64,000 nucleotides of DNA from Sphingomonas sp. R-74633 (lineage in GTDB: Bacteria; Pseudomonadota; Alphaproteobacteria; Sphingomonadales; Sphingomonadaceae), in the NCBI RefSeq assembly GCF_013416555.1, contig NZ_JACCFG010000002.1, positions 186,001 through 250,000 of the forward strand, written 5' to 3'. The notes under the pieces are model-generated. The model worked only from the letters and a program-made list of their open reading frames with translations, was not told where the DNA came from and ran no database searches. Below, piece after piece: positions 43,062-53,169 of this stretch. The first letter of the stretch is position 1; every line of letters starts with the position of its first letter. The position numbers and the translations under genes are program-made.

Positions 43062-43400
43062 TCAAAGCTCCCGGAAACACCCCAGGATCAGCCGCTTCGG
43101 ATCGAAGGGAATCTCCCCCTCGAAATCGAGACTGCCGTCCGAATGCATCCGCTCCTCGGCGGCATCGAGCGTCGCCTTGTCGGGCCAGACCTGCCAGGAG
43201 ATGACGATCTTCTCCCCCGGCTTCGCCGCCACCGCCTTGCGGAAATCGGTGACCGAGCCATCGGGCACGAAATCCTCCCAGGCCTCGGTGATCTCCAGGC
43301 AGCCATTGGCCTTGAAGATCACCGCGCCCCGCTCGGCCCAGCGCCGATAAAGGTCTTCCTTGTCCGCCGGCACCGGGATCACCAGCGCGCAGATATACAT
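43062..43400 (-). CDS. DUF1428 family protein (YbaA-like)
   Basis: The 112-residue protein matches the DUF1428/YbaA family in ferredoxin-like fold: ALVIPVPADKEDLYRR, CLEITEAWEDFVPDGSVTDF, IVISWQVWPDKA. Function is unknown. The start at 43400 shares a base with the upstream membrane-protein stop (TGATG), so they are co-translated. Confidence 0.9.
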   Translation of the reverse strand: MYICALVIPVPADKEDLYRRWAERGAVIFKANGCLEITEAWEDFVPDGSVTDFRKAVAAKPGEKIVISWQVWPDKATLDAAEERMHSDGSLDFEGEIPFDPKRLILGCFREL

Positions 43401-43966
43401 CAGCCGCCCGCCACTATTACCGCCGGCCGCGGCAGCGCCCAGGCAAGCACCGCACCCGCAGCGATCCAGCTCAGCGCGTCGCTGATCCAGAGATAGAGGA
43501 AATAGCCGAGCGGTGCGTGGTTGAAGATCGGCTGGCCGAGATCCGAATAGGCAGTGACCGCGACTGCGACGACCGCCACCAGCTTTAGCCGGGTCCGGAA
43601 ATCAAAGCCCGCCGCCACACGCATCAGCGCAAGCCCGGCGATCAGCACGCACAGGATCGCCAGCACCAGCCCGCCGATCAGCGAGGCGCTGTCGGGCATC
43701 GCGAAGCCATTGGTGTTGAACAGCACCATCGCCGTCGGCCCCTGCCCGTAAAGCTGGGTACCCTGCGGCGTGCCCGGCCACGGAATCGGATAGGCACCGC
43801 TGCCGAGCGGCCCCAGATGCTGGGCCAGCGTGGCCTGCACTGCGGCGGTCGTCGCTGCGTCGGTCTTGGAAAGTGCGAGCAGGCTGAGGGGTGTCCCCCA
43901 GAAGATGAAGCCCACCAGCCACATGGCGAGCCCACCGAGCGCGCCGCCTAGGAACAACCTTGCCAT
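43400..43966 (-). CDS. Integral membrane protein of unknown function
   Basis: The 188-residue protein has four transmembrane helices (LGGLAMWLVGFIFWGTPL first, then SLIGGLVLAILCVLIAGLAL and two near the C-terminus). GAGG lies before ATG 43966. It is upstream of, and coupled to, the DUF1428 gene, and 23 bases downstream of gmk. No family name is recognised. Confidence 0.8.
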   Translation of the reverse strand: MARLFLGGALGGLAMWLVGFIFWGTPLSLLALSKTDAATTAAVQATLAQHLGPLGSGAYPIPWPGTPQGTQLYGQGPTAMVLFNTNGFAMPDSASLIGGLVLAILCVLIAGLALMRVAAGFDFRTRLKLVAVVAVAVTAYSDLGQPIFNHAPLGYFLYLWISDALSWIAAGAVLAWALPRPAVIVAGG

Positions 43967-43989
43967 GAGAACCTCCCCCTGTTGGGAGG

Positions 43990-44640
43990 TTACTTCATCA
44001 ACCCGCGGATGAATCCGATCAAGCCCGTCTGGCGCGAGCGCTTGAGCCGCTCGGCGTTCAGGATCGTGTGGACCGAGCGATAGCATTGGTCGACATCGTC
44101 GTTGACCAGCACATAGTCATAGCCGTCCCAGTGGCTGACTTCAGCGGCGGCGCGCGCCATGCGGGCGTCGATCACTTCGATCGAGTCGGTCGCGCGGTTG
44201 ACCAGCCGCTGGCGCAGCTCGACGAACGACGGCGGCAGGATGAACACGCGGACCACGTCGCCGCCGGCGAGCTGGAACAGCTGCTGGGCGCCCTGCCAGT
44301 CGATGTCGAACAGCACGTCGCGGCCCGAATCGAGGATCTCCTCAACCGTGGTGCGCAGCGTGCCGTAGCGATGGTTGAACACGTGCGCCCATTCCAGGAA
44401 TTCGTGATTGTTCGCGATCTCGCGGAAGCGCTCGAGGTCGACGAAATTATAGTCGACACCGTCCACTTCGCCCGGGCGCATCGGCCGGGTGGTGTAGGAG
44501 ACGGACATCTGGAGATGGTCGTCGGCGGCAAGCAGCTTGCGGGCGATCGTGGACTTGCCGGCACCCGAGGGCGAAGACAGCACGAACAGCACGCCTCTGC
44601 GCTTGAATCCGTGCGGGTCGGTCTCGGTACTATGAGGCAT
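43990..44640 (-). CDS. gmk: Guanylate kinase
   Basis: The 216-residue enzyme phosphorylates GMP to GDP with ATP. It has the P-loop LSSPSGAGKST (21-31), the GMP-binding SVSYTTRPMRPGEVDGVDY region and DIDWQGAQQL. The start is ATG 44640. It is essential for GTP and (p)ppGpp supply. It lies upstream of the membrane protein/DUF1428 pair on the same strand. Confidence 0.96.
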   Translation of the reverse strand: MPHSTETDPHGFKRRGVLFVLSSPSGAGKSTIARKLLAADDHLQMSVSYTTRPMRPGEVDGVDYNFVDLERFREIANNHEFLEWAHVFNHRYGTLRTTVEEILDSGRDVLFDIDWQGAQQLFQLAGGDVVRVFILPPSFVELRQRLVNRATDSIEVIDARMARAAAEVSHWDGYDYVLVNDDVDQCYRSVHTILNAERLKRSRQTGLIGFIRGLMK

Positions 44641-44690
44641 GGGTGCCTTTGGCGTGGGAGTCGGCTCCGCGTCAAGCCGTGGTGTGCGTC

Positions 44691-44906
44691 CTATTGGCGG
44701 ACGTACCGTACCTTGCGCCTGGGAAAGATCAGCCGCCAGACGAAGCGCAGCACCAGGAAAAGCGCCGCCAGCACCCAGCCGATCGTTCCCATTCGCGTCA
44801 GCAGCCGCTCGACGCCGAGACCGATCAGCGCACCTTTCACGCCGCCCTTGCCGTCGGTGCGGTCGATCCGGTTGCCGATAAAGGCGCCGAGCAGCTTGCC
44901 GAACAT
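44691..44906 (-). CDS. Tiny membrane protein, IGNRIDR motif (paralogue 2)
   Basis: The 71-residue protein starts MFGKLLGAFIGNRIDRTDGK and has one transmembrane helix (WVLAALFLVLRFVWRLIF) with a basic end. The first 30 residues are clearly similar to those of the gene immediately upstream (44906-45097). Its start shares a base with that gene's stop (TGATG). Function is unknown. Confidence 0.75.
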   Translation of the reverse strand: MFGKLLGAFIGNRIDRTDGKGGVKGALIGLGVERLLTRMGTIGWVLAALFLVLRFVWRLIFPRRKVRYVRQ

Positions 44907-45097
44907 CAGACTTCCTGACGGCTTCGGACGAAGTGGTGATACGCATAGGCCGCGCCGCCGACGACCAGCGCCGCAGGCACGATCTTCTTCGCTGCCTTCC
45001 AGCTCAGCACCCCGGCGAGCGCGCCAAGCGTGCCGCCCTCACCGTCCCGGCGATCGATGCGGTTGCCGATCCAGCCTGCGATTGCGTCCCCGATCAT
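44906..45097 (-). CDS. Tiny membrane protein, IGNRIDR motif (paralogue 1)
   Basis: The 63-residue protein has MIGDAIAGWIGNRIDRRDGE, then a Gly/Ala stretch and a transmembrane helix (IVPAALVVGGAAYAYHHFV). It shares the GN-R-IDR-DG-GG pattern with its downstream neighbour, so the pair probably arose by tandem duplication. AGGAG precedes ATG 45097. Function is unknown. Confidence 0.75.
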   Translation of the reverse strand: MIGDAIAGWIGNRIDRRDGEGGTLGALAGVLSWKAAKKIVPAALVVGGAAYAYHHFVRSRQEV

Positions 45098-45150
45098 GGT
45101 TGCTCCTGCGTAAGTGGTTACGGGGAGCAAGCGATTGAAACGGCTTCAAG

Positions 45151-45279
45151 TTCCCCTCCCTGCAAGGGAGGGGCTAGGGGTGGGTGGCGTGCTCGCGAGA
45201 CGGAAAGGCCTGGCAATACGGCATCCGTATCGCCAGGCCTCTACCCACCCCTCGATCCCCTCCCTTCCAGGGAGGGGAA
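45151..45279. repeat. Large nested palindromic element G
   Basis: Outer arms of about 37 bases (CCCCTCCCTGCAAGGGAGGGG and a near-exact inverted copy) enclose an inner inverted repeat of 16 bases with one mismatch (AGGCCTGGC.ATACGG around CAT, 45206-45240). Each outer arm is itself a hairpin. It sits between fumC and the tiny membrane-protein pair, all on the minus strand. Confidence 0.82.
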
Positions 45280-45285
45280 GCAGAA

Positions 45286-46674
<1,389 letters not shown>

Positions 46675-46819
46675 GCTGGCTTTTCCTTCATTCCGCTGGC
46701 GGAGTCGGGCGGGCTCTACCCCCTTGGCGGCGGCGATTCCAGCATCGCGCTTATGCGATTGGACAAACACGGAATTTGCGCGTCGTTAACCAGCGCTGTG
46801 CTCTTACAGGGCCAGAACC

Positions 46820-47482
46820 ATGATGCACGCCGCTGCCCCTCTGCTTTCTGCCCGCGGAATGAAAGAACGCCCGCCGCGCAAGAACCTGCTGCTCGCCGCC
46901 TCGATCGAGGCGGAGGGGCTGAAGGTGCAGGTGCGCATCCGCAACCTCTCCGAAAACGGCGCGATGCTCGACGGCTCGGCGCTGCCCCGCCCGGGCACGA
47001 CCATGACGCTGCGCCGCACCGAGATCGAGGTCGGCGCCCGCGTCGTCTGGCAATCCGAGGGGCGCTGCGGTGTCGCCTTCGATGCCAGCGCGATCACGGT
47101 CGAGGAATGGGTCTCGGGCAAGCGCTCGGCGAACTTCAACGGGTTCAGCGGCCAGGCGCGCGTCGATGCGATCCAGGAAGCCGTGCGCAGCGGCGCGGTC
47201 TTCGCGCCCGAACCGCCCGCCCCGAGCGCCGCCCCCGACCTCGCCAATCTCGGCACGCGGCTTGTCGAAGAAATCCATCACGTCCGCGCGCTGCTCGATT
47301 CGCTGGGCGAACGGCTGATCGATGATCCGCATGTGATCACCGAGCATATGGCCTCGCTGCAGAATCTCGACCGCGCCAGCCAGATCCTCGATCATCTCGG
47401 CACGATCCTCGGCGCCGACGACCCCGCCGCCGCGGCCGACGCCGTGGCGATGCAGGACCTGCGCGCGCGCCTGATGCGCTGA
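46820..47482 (+). CDS. PilZ-domain c-di-GMP receptor protein
   Basis: The 220-residue protein has an N-terminal PilZ domain (about 10-95) with the c-di-GMP motif RPPRKNLLLAASIE and RNLSENGAMLDG, followed by an extra helical C-terminal region (about 120-220) with HVRALLDSLGERLI. It probably responds to c-di-GMP, for which a diguanylate cyclase gene is at 12190-13872. Target process is unknown. ATG 46820 and the following ATG are both possible starts. Confidence 0.85.
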   Translation: MMHAAAPLLSARGMKERPPRKNLLLAASIEAEGLKVQVRIRNLSENGAMLDGSALPRPGTTMTLRRTEIEVGARVVWQSEGRCGVAFDASAITVEEWVSGKRSANFNGFSGQARVDAIQEAVRSGAVFAPEPPAPSAAPDLANLGTRLVEEIHHVRALLDSLGERLIDDPHVITEHMASLQNLDRASQILDHLGTILGADDPAAAADAVAMQDLRARLMR

Positions 47483-47492
47483 CGCTCCGGCG

Positions 47493-47978
47493 TTATTTCT
47501 TCCGCTTGAAATCCACCGAGACGACGTTCGAGCCGTCCTCGACCGGCTTGGTCGCCGGGCCGTCATTCTCCGCTTCCTCGTGCTGCGGCTCGACATCGTC
47601 GCCGCCATCGGCCGCCTGGAAGCGCAGCTCGAAGTTTACCGCCGGATCGTGGAAGCCCGTGATCGCCGAGAAGGGGATGAACAGCATCGCCGGCACCTGG
47701 TTAAAGCTCAGGCCGACCGAGAATTTCTCGCCGTCCACCTTCAGGTCCCAGAATCGGTGCTGCATGACGATGGTCATCTCGTCCGGGAAGCGTTCGATCA
47801 GCCGCTGCGGGATGTCGACTCCCGGCGCGTGCGTCTTGAAGGTGATGTAGAAATGATGGCCACCGGGCAGATTGCCCGTCTCGGCAACCGAGCCGAGCAC
47901 GCGGCCGACCACGGCGCGCAGGGCTTCCTGCACGATCTCATCATAGGGAATCAAGCTATCGGGCACGGTGCCAGTCAT
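47493..47978 (-). CDS. sspB: SspB family ClpXP adaptor
   Basis: The 161-residue protein delivers ssrA-tagged and other substrates to ClpXP. It has the SspB-alpha core (DSLIPYDEIVQEALRAVV, HHFYITFKTHAPGV, MTIVMQHRFWDLKV, FSVGLSFNQVPAMLFIPF), then an acidic linker and the ClpX-binding tail VVSVDFKRKK. The start is ATG 47978, or 47996. It is divergent from hisB, and convergent with the PilZ gene. Confidence 0.92.
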   Translation of the reverse strand: MTGTVPDSLIPYDEIVQEALRAVVGRVLGSVAETGNLPGGHHFYITFKTHAPGVDIPQRLIERFPDEMTIVMQHRFWDLKVDGEKFSVGLSFNQVPAMLFIPFSAITGFHDPAVNFELRFQAADGGDDVEPQHEEAENDGPATKPVEDGSNVVSVDFKRKK

Positions 47979-48048
47979 GCCCCTTGGGTAGCGCATGCAC
48001 CCGCACGGTCAAGATTGCATGCGCGGCAACCATCGTTATGTGGGGCCC

Positions 48049-48636
48049 ATGCGCACCGCCACCGTGAGCCGCAAGACGAGCGAGACCGCCGTCGATGTCA
48101 CCGTCAACCTGGACGGCACCGGCGCCTATGCCGTGTCGACAGGCATCGGTTTCTTCGACCATATGCTCGAGCAGCTTAGCCGCCATTCGCTGATCGATCT
48201 CGACGTGAAGACGGTGGGCGACCTCCATATCGACCAGCACCACACGGTGGAGGATACCGGCCTGGCGATCGGCGAGGCCATCGCCCAGGCGCTCGGCGAC
48301 AAGAAGGGCATCCGGCGGTACGCGGATGCCTTGTCGCCGATGGACGAGACGCTGACCCGCGTCGCGATCGACATTTCGGGCCGTCCCTTCCTCGTCTGGA
48401 AGACCGAATTCTCGCAAAAGCGCCTCGGCGAGATGGACACCGAGATGTTCGAACACTGGTTCCACAGCTTCGCGCAGACCGCGGGCGTAACGCTCCATGT
48501 CGAGACGCTCTACGGCAGCAACAACCACCATATCGCCGAAGCCGCGTTCAAGGGACTGGCCCGCGCGCTGCGTGAAGCGGTCGAGATCGACCCGCGCAAG
48601 GCGGACGTGATCCCCTCCACCAAGGGCGTGCTGTGA
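48049..48636 (+). CDS. hisB: Imidazoleglycerol-phosphate dehydratase
   Basis: The 195-residue enzyme catalyses the sixth histidine-biosynthesis step. It has [35 protein letters not shown] and [18 protein letters not shown] metal-binding His sets. The N-terminal phosphatase domain seen in E. coli HisB is absent. ATG 48049 starts the operon hisB-H-A-F-x-E. I see no leader peptide or attenuator. Confidence 0.96.
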   Translation: MRTATVSRKTSETAVDVTVNLDGTGAYAVSTGIGFFDHMLEQLSRHSLIDLDVKTVGDLHIDQHHTVEDTGLAIGEAIAQALGDKKGIRRYADALSPMDETLTRVAIDISGRPFLVWKTEFSQKRLGEMDTEMFEHWFHSFAQTAGVTLHVETLYGSNNHHIAEAAFKGLARALREAVEIDPRKADVIPSTKGVL

Positions 48637-49238
48637 GCGCGATTGCGCTGATCGACTACGGCGCGGGCAATCTCCACTCGGTCCACAACGCGCTGAAGGC
48701 GGCGGGCGCGGCGGACATCGCCGTCACTGCCGATCCCGAGGCGGTGCTGAAGGCGGACCGAATCGTCCTCCCCGGCGTCGGCGCTTTCGGGGCCTGCGCG
48801 GCGGGCCTGCGCGTCATCCCCGGCATGGTCGAGGCGCTCAACACCCGCGTCCGCCAGCAGGGCGCGCCGTTCCTCGGCGTCTGTGTCGGCATGCAGCTGA
48901 TGGCCGATGCCGGCGAGGAGATGGGCACCCATCCCGGCCTCGGCTGGATCCCGGGCACCGTCCGCACGCTCCTGCCCGCCCCCGGCGTGCATGTGCCGCA
49001 TATGGGCTGGAACGACGTCGTCCCCGCCCAGCCGCACCCGCTGATCGAGCCGGGCGAGGCCTATTTCCTCCACAGCTTCGCCTTTACCGGCGAGCATGTG
49101 CTGGCCACCACCGATCATGGCGGCCCGGTCACTGCGGCGATCGGCCGCGACAACATGATCGGCGTCCAGTTCCACCCCGAAAAGAGCCAGCGCTACGGCA
49201 TCGCGCTGGTCGAAAGGTTCCTCCAGTGGCGTCCGTAG
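48633..49238 (+). CDS. hisH: Imidazole glycerol phosphate synthase, glutaminase subunit
   Basis: The 201-residue class I glutamine amidotransferase supplies ammonia to HisF. It has [11 protein letters not shown], the nucleophile Cys84 in [10 protein letters not shown], and the His-Glu pair in [12 protein letters not shown] 48633 overlaps the hisB stop (GTGA). Confidence 0.96.
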   Translation: MSAIALIDYGAGNLHSVHNALKAAGAADIAVTADPEAVLKADRIVLPGVGAFGACAAGLRVIPGMVEALNTRVRQQGAPFLGVCVGMQLMADAGEEMGTHPGLGWIPGTVRTLLPAPGVHVPHMGWNDVVPAQPHPLIEPGEAYFLHSFAFTGEHVLATTDHGGPVTAAIGRDNMIGVQFHPEKSQRYGIALVERFLQWRP

Positions 49239-49975
49239 ACAATGGCCTGATCATCTTCCCCGCGATCGACCTCAAGGCCGGCCAGGTCGTCCGCCTCGCG
49301 GAGGGCGATATGGACCGCGCCACCGTCTATGGCGACAACCCCGCCGCTCAGGCCGAACTCTTCGCCCAGGCCGGCGCAGAATGGCTGCACGTGGTCGACC
49401 TAGACGGCGCCTTTGCCGGCGAATCGGTCAATGGCGCCGCAGTGTCCGCGATTCTCGAGAGCGGCTTCGGCGGCCATATCCAGCTCGGCGGCGGCATCCG
49501 TAACCGCGAATCGATCGAGCGCTGGCTCGACCTCGGCGTGAAGCGCGTCGTGATCGGCACCGCCGCGCTCGAGAACCCCGACCTCGTCCGCGAAGCCGCG
49601 CGCGACAATCCCGGCCGCATCGTCGTCGCCGTCGACGCGCGCGACGGCCTCGTCGCCACTCGCGGCTGGGCGGATGTCTCCGACGTGAGCGTCGTCGATC
49701 TCGCCCGCCGCTTCGAGGATGCCGGCGTCGCTGCGCTCCTCTTCACCGATGTCGGCCGCGACGGGCTGCTCAAGGGCTGCAATGTCGAGGCGACCGTCGC
49801 GCTCGCCCGCGCCGTCTCGATCCCCGTCATCGCCAGCGGCGGCGTCACCGACATCGCCGACATCCATGCGCTGCGCCCGCACGTCGCCGACGGCGTCGAG
49901 GGCGTGATCACCGGCCGCGCGCTCTATGACGGCCGGCTCGACCTCAAATGGGCGATCGAGGTCGGCAAGGCATGA
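49226..49975 (+). CDS. hisA: Phosphoribosylformimino-5-aminoimidazole carboxamide ribotide isomerase
   Basis: The 249-residue TIM-barrel enzyme isomerises ProFAR. It has [37 protein letters not shown], and [11 protein letters not shown] with catalytic Asp residues. It starts at GTG 49226, overlapping hisH by 13 bases, and ends in the hisF start. Confidence 0.96.
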   Translation: MASVDNGLIIFPAIDLKAGQVVRLAEGDMDRATVYGDNPAAQAELFAQAGAEWLHVVDLDGAFAGESVNGAAVSAILESGFGGHIQLGGGIRNRESIERWLDLGVKRVVIGTAALENPDLVREAARDNPGRIVVAVDARDGLVATRGWADVSDVSVVDLARRFEDAGVAALLFTDVGRDGLLKGCNVEATVALARAVSIPVIASGGVTDIADIHALRPHVADGVEGVITGRALYDGRLDLKWAIEVGKA

Positions 49976-50733
49976 CCGTCCGCGCCCGCGTCATCCCCTG
50001 CCTCGACGTCGCCAATGGCCGCGTCGTCAAGGGCGTCAACTTCGTCGACCTGATCGACGCCGGCGACCCCGTCGAACAGGCCCGCGCCTATGACGCCGCC
50101 GGCGCCGACGAGCTCTGCTTCCTCGACATCACCGCCAGCCACGAGGCGCGCGGCACGATCCTCGACGTCGTCCGCCGCACCGCCGAAGTGTGCTTCATGC
50201 CCCTCACCGTCGGCGGCGGCGTGCGCAGCGTCGAAGATGCGCGCGCACTCCTGCTCGCCGGCGCGGACAAGGTCGCGGTCAACTCCGCCGCCGTCTCGCG
50301 CCCCGAAGTCGTGGCGGAAATCGCCGAGAAGATGGGCAGCCAGTGCGTCGTCGCCTCGGTCGATGCCCGCCGTACCGCCGAGGGCCGCTGGGAGGTCTTC
50401 ACCCATGGCGGCCGCAAGCCGACCGGTATCGACGCAGTCACCCACGCACTCGCCCTCGCCCATCTCGGCGCCGGCGAACTGCTGATCACGTCGATGGACC
50501 GCGACGGCACCCGCGACGGCTATGACCTCGAGCTGATCCGCACGATCGCCGACCAGGTCACCGTGCCCGTGGTCGCAAGCGGCGGTGTAGGCAATCTCCA
50601 GCATCTGGTCGACGGCGTCACCAAGGGCCATGCCAGCGCCGTCCTCGCCGCCTCGATCTTCCATTTCGGCGAGGCCAGCATCGCCGACGCACATGCGGCG
50701 TTGGCGGCCGCGGGGATTCCGGTGCGCAGCTAA
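49972..50733 (+). CDS. hisF: Imidazole glycerol phosphate synthase, cyclase subunit
   Basis: The 253-residue TIM-barrel partner of HisH makes IGP and AICAR. It has [42 protein letters not shown] and [16 protein letters not shown] overlap with hisA. Element D follows. Confidence 0.97.
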   Translation: MTVRARVIPCLDVANGRVVKGVNFVDLIDAGDPVEQARAYDAAGADELCFLDITASHEARGTILDVVRRTAEVCFMPLTVGGGVRSVEDARALLLAGADKVAVNSAAVSRPEVVAEIAEKMGSQCVVASVDARRTAEGRWEVFTHGGRKPTGIDAVTHALALAHLGAGELLITSMDRDGTRDGYDLELIRTIADQVTVPVVASGGVGNLQHLVDGVTKGHASAVLAASIFHFGEASIADAHAALAAAGIPVRS

Positions 50734-50734
50734 T

Positions 50735-50816
50735 CGTCATCCCGGCGAAAGCCGGGATCTCAGGCGAAGGCGCGGGACAAGAGCCGCATGAGACCCCGGC
50801 TTTCGCCGGGGTGACG
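50735..50816. repeat. Paired palindromic element D inside the his operon
   Basis: A 28-base unit (50735-50762) with a CCCGGC-GAAA-GCCGGG hairpin is repeated inverted at 50789-50816, differing at two positions. It lies after hisF and before the microprotein gene, so the his operon mRNA would fold two hairpins here. Possible effects are mRNA stabilisation or partial termination. Confidence 0.85.
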
Positions 50817-50862
50817 ATTCCGGCTTAACCCTTCCCCAACCCGCACGCGCTAAACCCGCCAA

Positions 50863-51063
50863 ATGCTCCGCATCGCCCTCCCGCTGCTCCTTCTCGCCGC
50901 GCCGGCCCTCGCCGCCGATGAGCCGCCGCATACCGGCCGCGCCGGCAGCCGCTCGATGCCCGAGCTGTCGGACCTCGCGCTGGCGGCCTGCGCCGCCGGC
51001 GGCATCTGGTTCGTCCGCCGCCAGTTGCGCGCGCGCTTCCGCAAGGCAGCACCCAAGGATTGA
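50863..51063 (+). CDS. Secreted microprotein with PEP-CTERM-like tail
   Basis: A 66-residue frame between hisF and hisE. It starts with a signal peptide (MLRIALPLLLLAAPALA), has a 12-residue middle, then MPELSDLALAACAAGGIWFV followed by RRQLRARFRK. The P-E, hydrophobic helix and Arg cluster order resembles a PEP-CTERM sorting signal. No ribosome site is obvious. It is the only non-his gene between hisF and hisE. Confidence 0.6.
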   Translation: MLRIALPLLLLAAPALAADEPPHTGRAGSRSMPELSDLALAACAAGGIWFVRRQLRARFRKAAPKD

Positions 51064-51094
51064 CACCAGCCCCCGGCTCCTACAGCCGGGGAAG

Positions 51095-51412
51095 ATGGCC
51101 GATACGCTCGACACCCTCGAACAGACCATCCGCGCCCGCCGCACCGCGAGCCCGGACAGCTCCTATGTCGCGAAGCTCACCGCCCGCGGCCGCGCCAAGA
51201 TCGCGCAGAAGCTCGGCGAGGAAGCCACCGAGACGGTGATCGCCGCGATCCAGGACGATCGCGAGGAGCTGACCAAGGAAGCAGCCGACCTGATCTTCCA
51301 CCTGATCGTCCTGCTCGCCGATGCCGGCCTCAGCCTGGACGACGTCCGCGCCGAACTCGCCCGCCGCGAGGGCGTGTCGGGCATCGAGGAAAAGGCCTCG
51401 CGCCCGGCATGA
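51095..51412 (+). CDS. hisE: Phosphoribosyl-ATP pyrophosphatase
   Basis: The 105-residue all-helical MazG-related enzyme hydrolyses PR-ATP. It has SSYVAKLTARGRAKIAQKLGEEATE and KEAADLIFHLIVLLAD with the metal-binding acidic residues. GGGGAAG precedes ATG 51095. It overlaps the nuclease gene that follows (ATGA). Confidence 0.95.
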   Translation: MADTLDTLEQTIRARRTASPDSSYVAKLTARGRAKIAQKLGEEATETVIAAIQDDREELTKEAADLIFHLIVLLADAGLSLDDVRAELARREGVSGIEEKASRPA

Positions 51413-52617
51413 GCCGGCAGCACGCGAGTCCTGTTCTACTCGCGCCGGGCAAACCCGCACGTGCGCTGCGACCACTCCCGCTCGGCGCTGGTCGAGATCA
51501 AATCAGTGAAGCCGATCTGCAGATTCTAATCCACGAACATCCTGCTTGCTTGCCGATCGCCGAGATCGATTCGTTGTTTGCAGCGCCGATTCCGATCTGC
51601 ATGGAACTAAACACCCCTGCCGGCCCGATCGACAATTTCATGGTGACAGCGTCCGGCCTGCCCGTCCTTGTCGAGTGCAAGCTGTGGCGTAATCCGGAAG
51701 GCCGCCGCGAGGTCGTCGGACAGATACTCGACTATGCCAAGGAGTTAAGCCGTTGGTCGGCGTCGGACCTGCAACGTGAAGTTTCTCGCCGCGTCGAGCG
51801 CGAGGGAAATCCGATCCTCGCTCTGCTGCGCGAGGCCGACTACGACGTGGACGAGATCACCTTCAACGATGCGCTGACCCACAATCTGCGCCGGGGCCGC
51901 TTCCTGCTCCTGATCGTGGGCGACGGCATCCGCGAAGGTGTCGAAGCGATCGCAGAATATCTCCAGGCCCATGCCGGCCTCCACTTCTCGTTCGGCCTGA
52001 TCGAGATGCCGATCTATCTGACGGAGGATGGTGCCCGGCTCGTGCTGCCGCGCGTGCTGGCCCGCACCCAATTGATAACGCGTACCGTAGTGGCGACACC
52101 GGACGGTCAGGCGGTACTCGACGATGAAACCGTGGTGGAGGCAGCGCATGAGGAGAATGATCCGCTCAGCCGGATCAATTTCTGGAACGAGTTTGTCGCG
52201 ACCCTCGAATTGAATGACCCGGAACAGCGCAAGCCGCGCGCCGGCAGGCAGGGTTATGTCTCCCTGTCGCTTCCTGTGCCCGGAGGCAGCACCTGGCTGA
52301 CGGTCTATCGCAGCGAGGCGCGATGGGAGGTTGGCGTCTATCTCTCCTATACCCGCGACAGCATTGGCGAGCGGATATGCCAGCGCCTCGTGGGAGATTG
52401 GCCGACGATCCATCCGGAACTCGGCGGCACCGCCTCGGTATCCCTAGACAAGCTCGGACGCTCACTCATCGAGGATCATCTGCAAACGGGCCCATGGACC
52501 AAGCCCGCTGAGAAGGAAGCCGCGCTTAGCTGGCTTCGGGCACGAACCAACGACTTCGTAAATGTGCTTCGCCCCCGCATCAGGGCAGCGCTGGCCGATC
52601 TGCAAGGAGAATCCTGA
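51409..52617 (+). CDS. PD-(D/E)XK nuclease-like protein, possible DUF4268 C-terminus
   Basis: The 402-residue protein has an N-terminal nuclease core: the helix ISEADLQILIHEHPACLP (Glu34), then IDNFMV with Asp75, LVECKLW with Glu89-x-Lys91, and VVGQILDYAKEL, a Q-x3-Y motif (Gln105, Tyr109). This is the D-ExK-QxxxY arrangement of RecB-like and Shedu-type nucleases. The C-terminal half (FWNEFVATLE, TVYRSEARWEVGVYLSY) resembles DUF4268. Its codons include TTA, CTA and other rare ones unlike its neighbours. It lies exactly between hisE and the HIT gene with overlaps on both sides. A defence or repair role is inferred. Confidence 0.75.
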   Translation: MSRQHASPVLLAPGKPARALRPLPLGAGRDQISEADLQILIHEHPACLPIAEIDSLFAAPIPICMELNTPAGPIDNFMVTASGLPVLVECKLWRNPEGRREVVGQILDYAKELSRWSASDLQREVSRRVEREGNPILALLREADYDVDEITFNDALTHNLRRGRFLLLIVGDGIREGVEAIAEYLQAHAGLHFSFGLIEMPIYLTEDGARLVLPRVLARTQLITRTVVATPDGQAVLDDETVVEAAHEENDPLSRINFWNEFVATLELNDPEQRKPRAGRQGYVSLSLPVPGGSTWLTVYRSEARWEVGVYLSYTRDSIGERICQRLVGDWPTIHPELGGTASVSLDKLGRSLIEDHLQTGPWTKPAEKEAALSWLRARTNDFVNVLRPRIRAALADLQGES

Positions 52618-52994
52618 TGCCCATCGACGCCACCCAGCCCTATGACGACCAGAACATCTTCGCGAAGATCCTGCGCGGCGAGATCCCGTCGAAGAAGGTG
52701 TTCGAGGATACGCACGCGCTCGCCTTTCACGACATCAACCCGCAGGCGCCGCACCACATCCTGGTGATCCCCAGGGGCGCCTATGTGTCGTGGGACGATT
52801 TCTCGGCGCGCGGCAGCGAGGCGGAGATCGCCGGCTTCGTCCGTGCCGTCGGCCAGGTGGCGCGCGAGGCGGGGTTCGTCGAGCCCGGCTACCGGCTGCT
52901 CGCCAACACCGGCATGGATGCGCACCAGGAAGTGCCGCATCTCCACGTCCATATCTTCGCCGGCAAGCCGCTCGGCCCGATGCTGACGCGCTGA
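52617..52994 (+). CDS. HIT family nucleotide hydrolase
   Basis: The 125-residue histidine-triad protein has the motif VPHLHVHIFAG near the C-terminus and ILRGEIPSKKVFED at the start. It cleaves adenylyl-phosphoramidates or related nucleotides. It is commonly found next to hisE in alphaproteobacteria. TGATG junction with the nuclease gene upstream. Confidence 0.93.
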   Translation: MPIDATQPYDDQNIFAKILRGEIPSKKVFEDTHALAFHDINPQAPHHILVIPRGAYVSWDDFSARGSEAEIAGFVRAVGQVAREAGFVEPGYRLLANTGMDAHQEVPHLHVHIFAGKPLGPMLTR

Positions 52995-53136
52995 TTTTCT
53001 TCGCCGGGAGCGCAATTTCCCGCAAGCCCATCCACACGACTCACCGCTTTCGGCCGCCTAAAGCCACGCTTGGGGACACTAAAGCATTGCCTCCCCCGGT
53101 TTTGCGGCTAGGCTCCGCCCTTTCATTCTCACGGGG

Positions 53137-53154
53137 GCGGCGGAGTTCCGCCGC
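53137..53154 (+). promoter_or_regulatory. Leader hairpin before the amino-acid permease gene
   Basis: GCGGCGG (53137-53143) pairs with CCGCCGC (53148-53154) around AGTT, 15 bases before ATG 53170 and next to the ribosome site AAAGGGG. The remaining bases of the 175-base gap after the HIT gene show no other element. It might limit ribosome access. Confidence 0.35.
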
Positions 53155-53169
53155 AAAGGGGACCATTCA

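Noticed and set aside
44691..45097. Toxin-antitoxin pair
   Set aside because: The two tiny proteins are similar to each other and both look like membrane proteins; there is no antitoxin-like DNA-binding domain or antisense RNA promoter.
47979..48048. Histidine leader peptide or attenuator before hisB
   Set aside because: The gap between sspB and hisB starts is 70 bases with no His-codon run and no terminator hairpin.
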